From positions 1,024,219 to 1,071,843 of the forward strand of contig BFEA01000066.1 in the NCBI GenBank assembly GCA_003427395.1: a DNA stretch of 47,625 bases, given 5' to 3'. The notes beneath the pieces are model-generated. The model searched no databases. It was not told the DNA's origin and saw only the letters and a program-made list of their open reading frames with translations. Positions 43,347-47,625 of the stretch are shown here, in pieces; the stretch's first letter is position 1, and each line of letters starts with the position of its first letter. The stretch comes from Chara braunii. Its lineage: Eukaryota > Streptophyta > Charophyceae > Charales > Characeae. Position numbers and translations under genes: made by a program.

Positions 43347-45312
43347 GGAGCACTGCCTGAAGTACTGGCAACGTTGCTACCCACGGGATGAGAGGATCCC
43401 AGCACTTGCCCCATCGTAGGCGGGATCATTTCCATCACTTTCTTGTTGCGACACTTGAATTGGCTGTGGCCATATTGACCACAACGAATACAGGCCTTCC
43501 GTGAGTAACGGTCTCTCCACACGTCCTCTGTAAGACCCGCTTTCTCCCATGAAGGAGCATTGGGGTCAACTTGACTCCTAGACTGGGAGCCTCCGCGGCG
43601 TCTACCGGTCGCCTGACCTTTTTGCGATATGGCAGCGACTACTCTACCCTCTGAAGCATCTATGCTGCCTGCCTCTAAACCTACTCCCTCTTGGAAGTTG
43701 CCGTCCACCTCGATGGTTGAACCATCGTTGTCGACAAACATCAAGCGACCTTTCGCCTTCCAGTTAGGAGGCAGTGTCTTCTTCCTCCCGTCCGTACTGG
43801 GTGCCTGTCCATGCCCTATCTTTGCTTCTAGGTCTAGGGCCACCTTGCTAAACGAAGGGAAGTTGTGCATATTGATGTTGGCCTCTTTTGCCAACTGGTT
43901 CCTGAGAGTCTGAGAAAAGCATCTCAAGTACGACGTCAACAGGACCTGGGGGTCATAGCGCACCCCCGGGACACAAATCAGACGCTCAACAGCGTCGGTG
44001 GTTCCCTTACTGACTTAAACTGCCTCGTGTGCAGTGTCAGGATCGCATCAGTGGCCCTTTGGGCCTCCTGAGGATCGTGCCACCTCTCGTCCACCATCTT
44101 CAGGAAGTCATCCAATTTCTGGGTGGCTGCCCAAGCGCGGAAGTCATGACCATATCCCTGGATCTGCACTAAACCACTCAACCATCTTGCTGCACTACCC
44201 TCTAGGTAGGAAGCTGCCACAAGCACTTCTTCGTGCGGCAAGGTGAGTTTACACCTTACGTAGACCGGCACTGCCCTCAACCACGTGTCCAGGTCTTCGC
44301 CCCTCTTATCCCTTGTGAAGGGTTTGGGAGTCGCTATGGCCGTCATTGGAACCCATTGAGTTTGTCCCGGTCCCTGCATCACTCCGGGCTGTGGACCCGG
44401 TGACACAGGTTGCTGTGCTAGCTGCTGGGGCTGCATGCCCTGAGGCTGCACAGGCTGCGAGACAGCAGGCTGCGTGGTGACTGCAACCTGCAACGGACTT
44501 TGAGTAAACACTGTCTGTACAGGAACCTGCACACTACTCCCTGTTGTTACCCCTCTTGACAGCGGCATGCCCAGGGAAACAATAGCAACCGATGAAGGGG
44601 CAACATATGGGGATACCCCTGTCACCGGTGGGACAGAAAAAGGAGGATACGACACGGGCCAGGCACCAGGCCCGGCTGGTGATGGTGTTGCCTGAGCACG
44701 GCCTGCCAATACGGCTAGGCTCTGTTGAATGTCATGAAGGATGGTAGTTTGATGCTCCTGCATCTCTATAATGCCTAGCAGAGCCCTCCTAACTACCCTC
44801 ACATCATCATCCATGTTTGTTAGGTCCATCCTCTCTAACTCCTCTATGTCTGCCACTCTTCGCTGCATCCTGGCTCTTCTTCTGATCATCTTCTCCTTCT
44901 CCGCTTTTATCTCTCCTAATGCCCGCTGTAGGTGTGCCTCCTGCAGAGCTGCCTGCTGGATGGTGACATCCTCTGGAGTTAACACCGCGGCCTGGCTTGC
45001 CATAATGCCAGTGGACTGACTCACGGTCTGCGCGACCGTTGACCCGACAACACCTGAACTACTGGCTTGGGAAATCTGCTGCGCAGAAGTGGACATGGCT
45101 TTAGTAGCCATGACTGCTGTAGCACCGGCCTCGCTAATTAAAGTCCTCCTGGCCTCGGCTGGTCTAGCCCTCCTCTGTTGCTGCTGCCTCTCCCTCTGCT
45201 GGCGGAACAGATGTTTGTCACCCTCGGGTCCTAGGGACACGTGGGCTATTGGGCCTCTAGCTGATCGCAAGGTCCTGCGGTCGTCCTCTCCGGTGTTCTC
45301 CTCGTCGCTCAT
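43325..45312 (-). pseudogene. gag: Element 6 gag (one frameshift)
   Basis: The ATG at 45312 opens a 444-codon frame. It has an acidic/basic N terminus, a coiled-coil region (about residues 130-175, 'LGEIKAEKEKMIRRRARMQRR') and a long proline/glutamine/valine-rich linker (about 225-335). A capsid-like domain follows ('KPFTRDKRGEDLDTWLRAV', 'YLEGSAARWLSG'). Near 43970 a single shift moves reading into a second frame of about 212 codons. That part ends with a zinc knuckle (43492-43451, 'CIRCGQYGHSQFKC') and TAG 43325-43327. With one correction it would be a full Gag of about 650 residues. It is well preserved compared with element 1. Confidence 0.85.
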
Positions 45313-47470
45313 AGGCTACAGTGTTGTGCACTGACCACACTAGATCATTCAAGATGCCTACCACAACATAGTGCACGGACCAACTAATTAATTGGTGGCT
45401 ATTTCGGAACAGATCTCATTTGAGGTCAACAGGTAAGTCAGATTCCTACAAATGAAACTATTTTTAGTATGACTAGTCCGCAAACAGAAGCACCAGGAAC
45501 AATCAACAGTTCCAACTAATGTTGTCAGTCAGATGTCAATGGCAGTACATCTAACTAATCAAAAACATAAAAATAAAATCAGTTGTGTAGATAGGACAGC
45601 ATGGCATTTTCTCGAACTTATCACCTGAATCAACCCTTCCCTTAATTCCCCTAAGTATCTTTTGACGTCAGCGTCCCTGAGCAATCTGGAGAGCGGTGCG
45701 TGTCTAAAGGTGTGTGTCCGGCCCACCCCTGTGCCCCGAGTATCCACTGAACCGGCCAGCCTTGCACGTATTTTTATCCTCGGTGTGCCGCGAGCCTTCC
45801 AACCATTGACTGATCCAAGGGCAATTTAACGTCCGCCCCCAAGTGACTCCAGGAATTATTTCACGTCGCAGCCGGACGACGATCACAGTCAATGGTTCCC
45901 CTTCCCGTGTTTATTTATAGACGCCGGGTGCTCGTCTTTCCTGTAGGGCTGGCCTGCCCAGTAGTACCCATCTAACAGCGCAGCAAGCCGAACAAAGGAC
46001 AAGCAGCTTAGGCATGCGTGCTCTACTCCCTGTGGGTTGGCATGGTGACCATGACCCAGTGCTTCGTCCAGGGCCCTTTAGAAAGCTCTGCCCATCTCCA
46101 CCCAGATGCTTCACGTGCACATTGCCAACTCTCAAGGTTGAGCGCACTCGACACCTCATAATGAGAGGACCCTCAAGAAGGAACACACAACCTCGCGGTA
46201 AGAAGTGTTGGAGAGGGAAGATAAGGTTAAGAGCAACGTACCTCATTTAGCTGCCCCCAACCACAGAGATAATCTCACCAGATGACCAAATGGCGGTTGC
46301 GACGACCAGTCACTGCATCGGCACAACCAGCATTATCCACCGTTCCACCTCAGCATCAATCGCACATTAGGTAGTTCTCATCACACTATCCGAACCACAT
46401 TCACCTCACATAGCCTTCCTGGCAATTCCCCTCACCTCCTGGGTCGCCTTACACTCGTCTCCACCCTCCTCACTACACACCACTTACGGCCAAACTCGCC
46501 CAGCAGACCGCATGTATGTACCGCATAAGGCAGAAGACAAGCGCCAGATGAGCGCAAACAGCATCATACATATGAGTCCAGATAGTCTTGACCTCGAACC
46601 AACAGCAGAATTGAATCACGAGATACACCAAATAAGAACACACCAAGAGTTCATAATTGACAATGCTGAAGTAGTCCAATCATCATCAAAGAAGAACCAG
46701 AGTTGATATCCTATCTGGCGCTCGGCGCCCAGACTACATGTGGCAGATCCTATCTATGAAGCCGAAAGATGACATCAACAGTTCCCGAAGTACGAGCATA
46801 TGGCGACCAATGTCGCACGCTTCCAGCACCAGGTATGTCTCGCGCTACACTCACAACCTCGTTCCCCAACTCACAGATGCCACTAGCACCCAAGGACCAC
46901 CCTGCGCTTCACCCAGCTTACAGCAGCGCAGCTCGGCTATGGCTGCGTGCTCCTTCCCTGCTCACCCGTGCGAGCGTAGGCGCCAGCCAGCAAATAGCGC
47001 AGCAGCAGCGCTTGCGCAGCATCCAGCACTCGAATGCCGAATGAGGAGGCAGGCCCTTCCATATATCGAAGTGGCCTGCCTGCGTCCAGTCCAGGAAGCT
47101 TCCAGTGTGCCCCGGTAGCCTGAGGCCCAGCACGAGAGGAGCAGGCCTTGGGCCTGAAGTGGTTGCTTGTGCCCAACTGCTTTCGGCCTGTGTTTGGCCC
47201 GGTACCCGTATCCAACCCAGGGCCTGCGTCACATACATTCACAAAGGCGGCCCAGGGCCGGGGTTCATTCAACCAACTGGCGCTGCGCAACTGCCTGAAT
47301 TTCCTTGAGTTGCGTGGTGGCCAGAAAAGGGCCCTGAGGGCCTCGTCGAGCCTGCCTTCACTTAGGGCGGCCGACGGGCTGCAAAAATGGGGCTTTGTGG
47401 GGCTCTTAGAGGCAGTGGCCTCGCAAAAACTGATTTGATTGAAGTTAACTTATTTTAGTGTAAATCATGG
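45313..47470 (-). other. Presumed leader and 5' LTR of element 6, no gene
   Basis: No gene is supported. A minus-strand TATAAATA (45912-45919) lies about 600 bases upstream of the gag ATG and resembles the LTR promoters of this window. GGCCTG/CAGGCC-rich sequence (about 47050-47350) recalls the U3 of elements 1 and 3. I found no primer site or LTR boundary, so this is inferred from position and promoter alone. Confidence 0.4.
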
Positions 47471-47473
47471 TAA

Positions 47474-47617
47474 CCGCGGACCCGGACACCGGACACTTCC
47501 GGACCAGTGTCTGGACCGGTCCGAACTGTCCGGTGATCCGGAGATCACCGGACTCCGGACATGACAGGACACCGGACAATCCGGACCAGTCCCCGGGGTG
47601 CAAAAATGTCCGGACCC
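47474..47617. repeat. CCGGAC-rich simple repeat
   Basis: CCGGAC occurs about eight times, with additional GTCCGG and CCGGTG variants, in about 145 bases, often as ACACCGGAC or ATCCGGAC and including palindromic GTCCGGAC. It ends near an A run at the window edge. Confidence 0.85.
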
Positions 47618-47625
47618 AAAAAAAA

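Noticed and set aside
45398-45438. Plus-strand primer-site-like sequence followed by CAGGTAAGT near the element 6 gag start
   Set aside because: The match to TGGTATCGGAGC is poor, and the orientation is opposite to element 6 gag. It is probably coincidence or old debris.
1-47625. Host genes, tRNA, rRNA or CRISPR arrays
   Set aside because: I saw no conserved host protein motif, no tRNA A/B box pair in a cloverleaf, no rRNA stretch, and no spaced identical short repeats of CRISPR type. Tandem arrays present have no unique spacers.

Overview
This window looks like an intergenic 'retrotransposon swamp' from a large plant-type (streptophyte) nuclear genome. I find no convincing host gene, no rRNA or tRNA gene and no prokaryotic feature. 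Nearly everything recognisable is Ty3/gypsy (Metaviridae) LTR retrotransposon: initiator-tRNA-Met-type primer sites (TGGTATC[A/G]GAGC), gag zinc knuckles, protease, reverse transcriptase (RT), RNase H, integrase and chromodomain-like tails. A charophyte such as Chara would fit, but the species is a guess.

Layout. Element 1 (1-7795, +) is an old, complete but badly mutated chromovirus-like element; its 5' LTR is cut by the window edge. From 7796 to 10094 lie LTR debris, a second primer site and short repeats. Element 2 (10095-18535, +) is complete, with two 1009-bp LTRs, a GTTC target duplication, gag, pol and chromodomain. LTR debris and microsatellites follow (18540-20685). Element 3 (about 20686-27085, +) has an LTR, a primer site, a probable 1014-nt leader intron, a long open gag and pol up to the end of RT, where it is fused in frame to element 4. 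Element 4 (about 27092-34500, +) encodes gag-protease, RT, RNase H and integrase of a distinct type that resembles lineages I associate with basidiomycete fungi. A reversed fragment (element 5, about 37000-34700, -) abuts it. From 37000 to 42440 there is mostly repeat-bearing unclassified DNA with two unassigned ORFs. Element 6 (45312 to about 42938, -) is a gag plus the start of protease. The window ends in a CCGGAC-rich simple repeat.

How the genes work together. In each element gag would make the particle and pol the enzymes that copy RNA into DNA and insert it. The main discovery candidate is translational. In elements 1, 2 and 6 pol lies in the -1 frame of gag, and the junction carries a heptamer position (CCCAAAA, the decayed AGCAAAA, and GGGAAAC), a 10-nt spacer, and an 8-bp hairpin with a 9-nt loop. 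The stem bases change in compensating pairs. Element 3 has GGGAAAC, 11 nt and a 7-bp stem with a 9-nt loop. Element 4 has UUUUUUA in the right frame just before its gag-protease stop. This points to a conserved -1 ribosomal frameshift module across several families.

A second candidate is in element 3. Its gag ORF has no in-frame ATG for about 190 codons, but splicing a consensus donor just after the primer site to an AG at 22987-22988 would join it in frame to an ATG inside the LTR. A third is a recurrent CATA-loop hairpin in LTRs and leaders.

Many single-base frameshifts, N bases and an 86-nt duplication around a single N show that part of the decay is probably assembly error.
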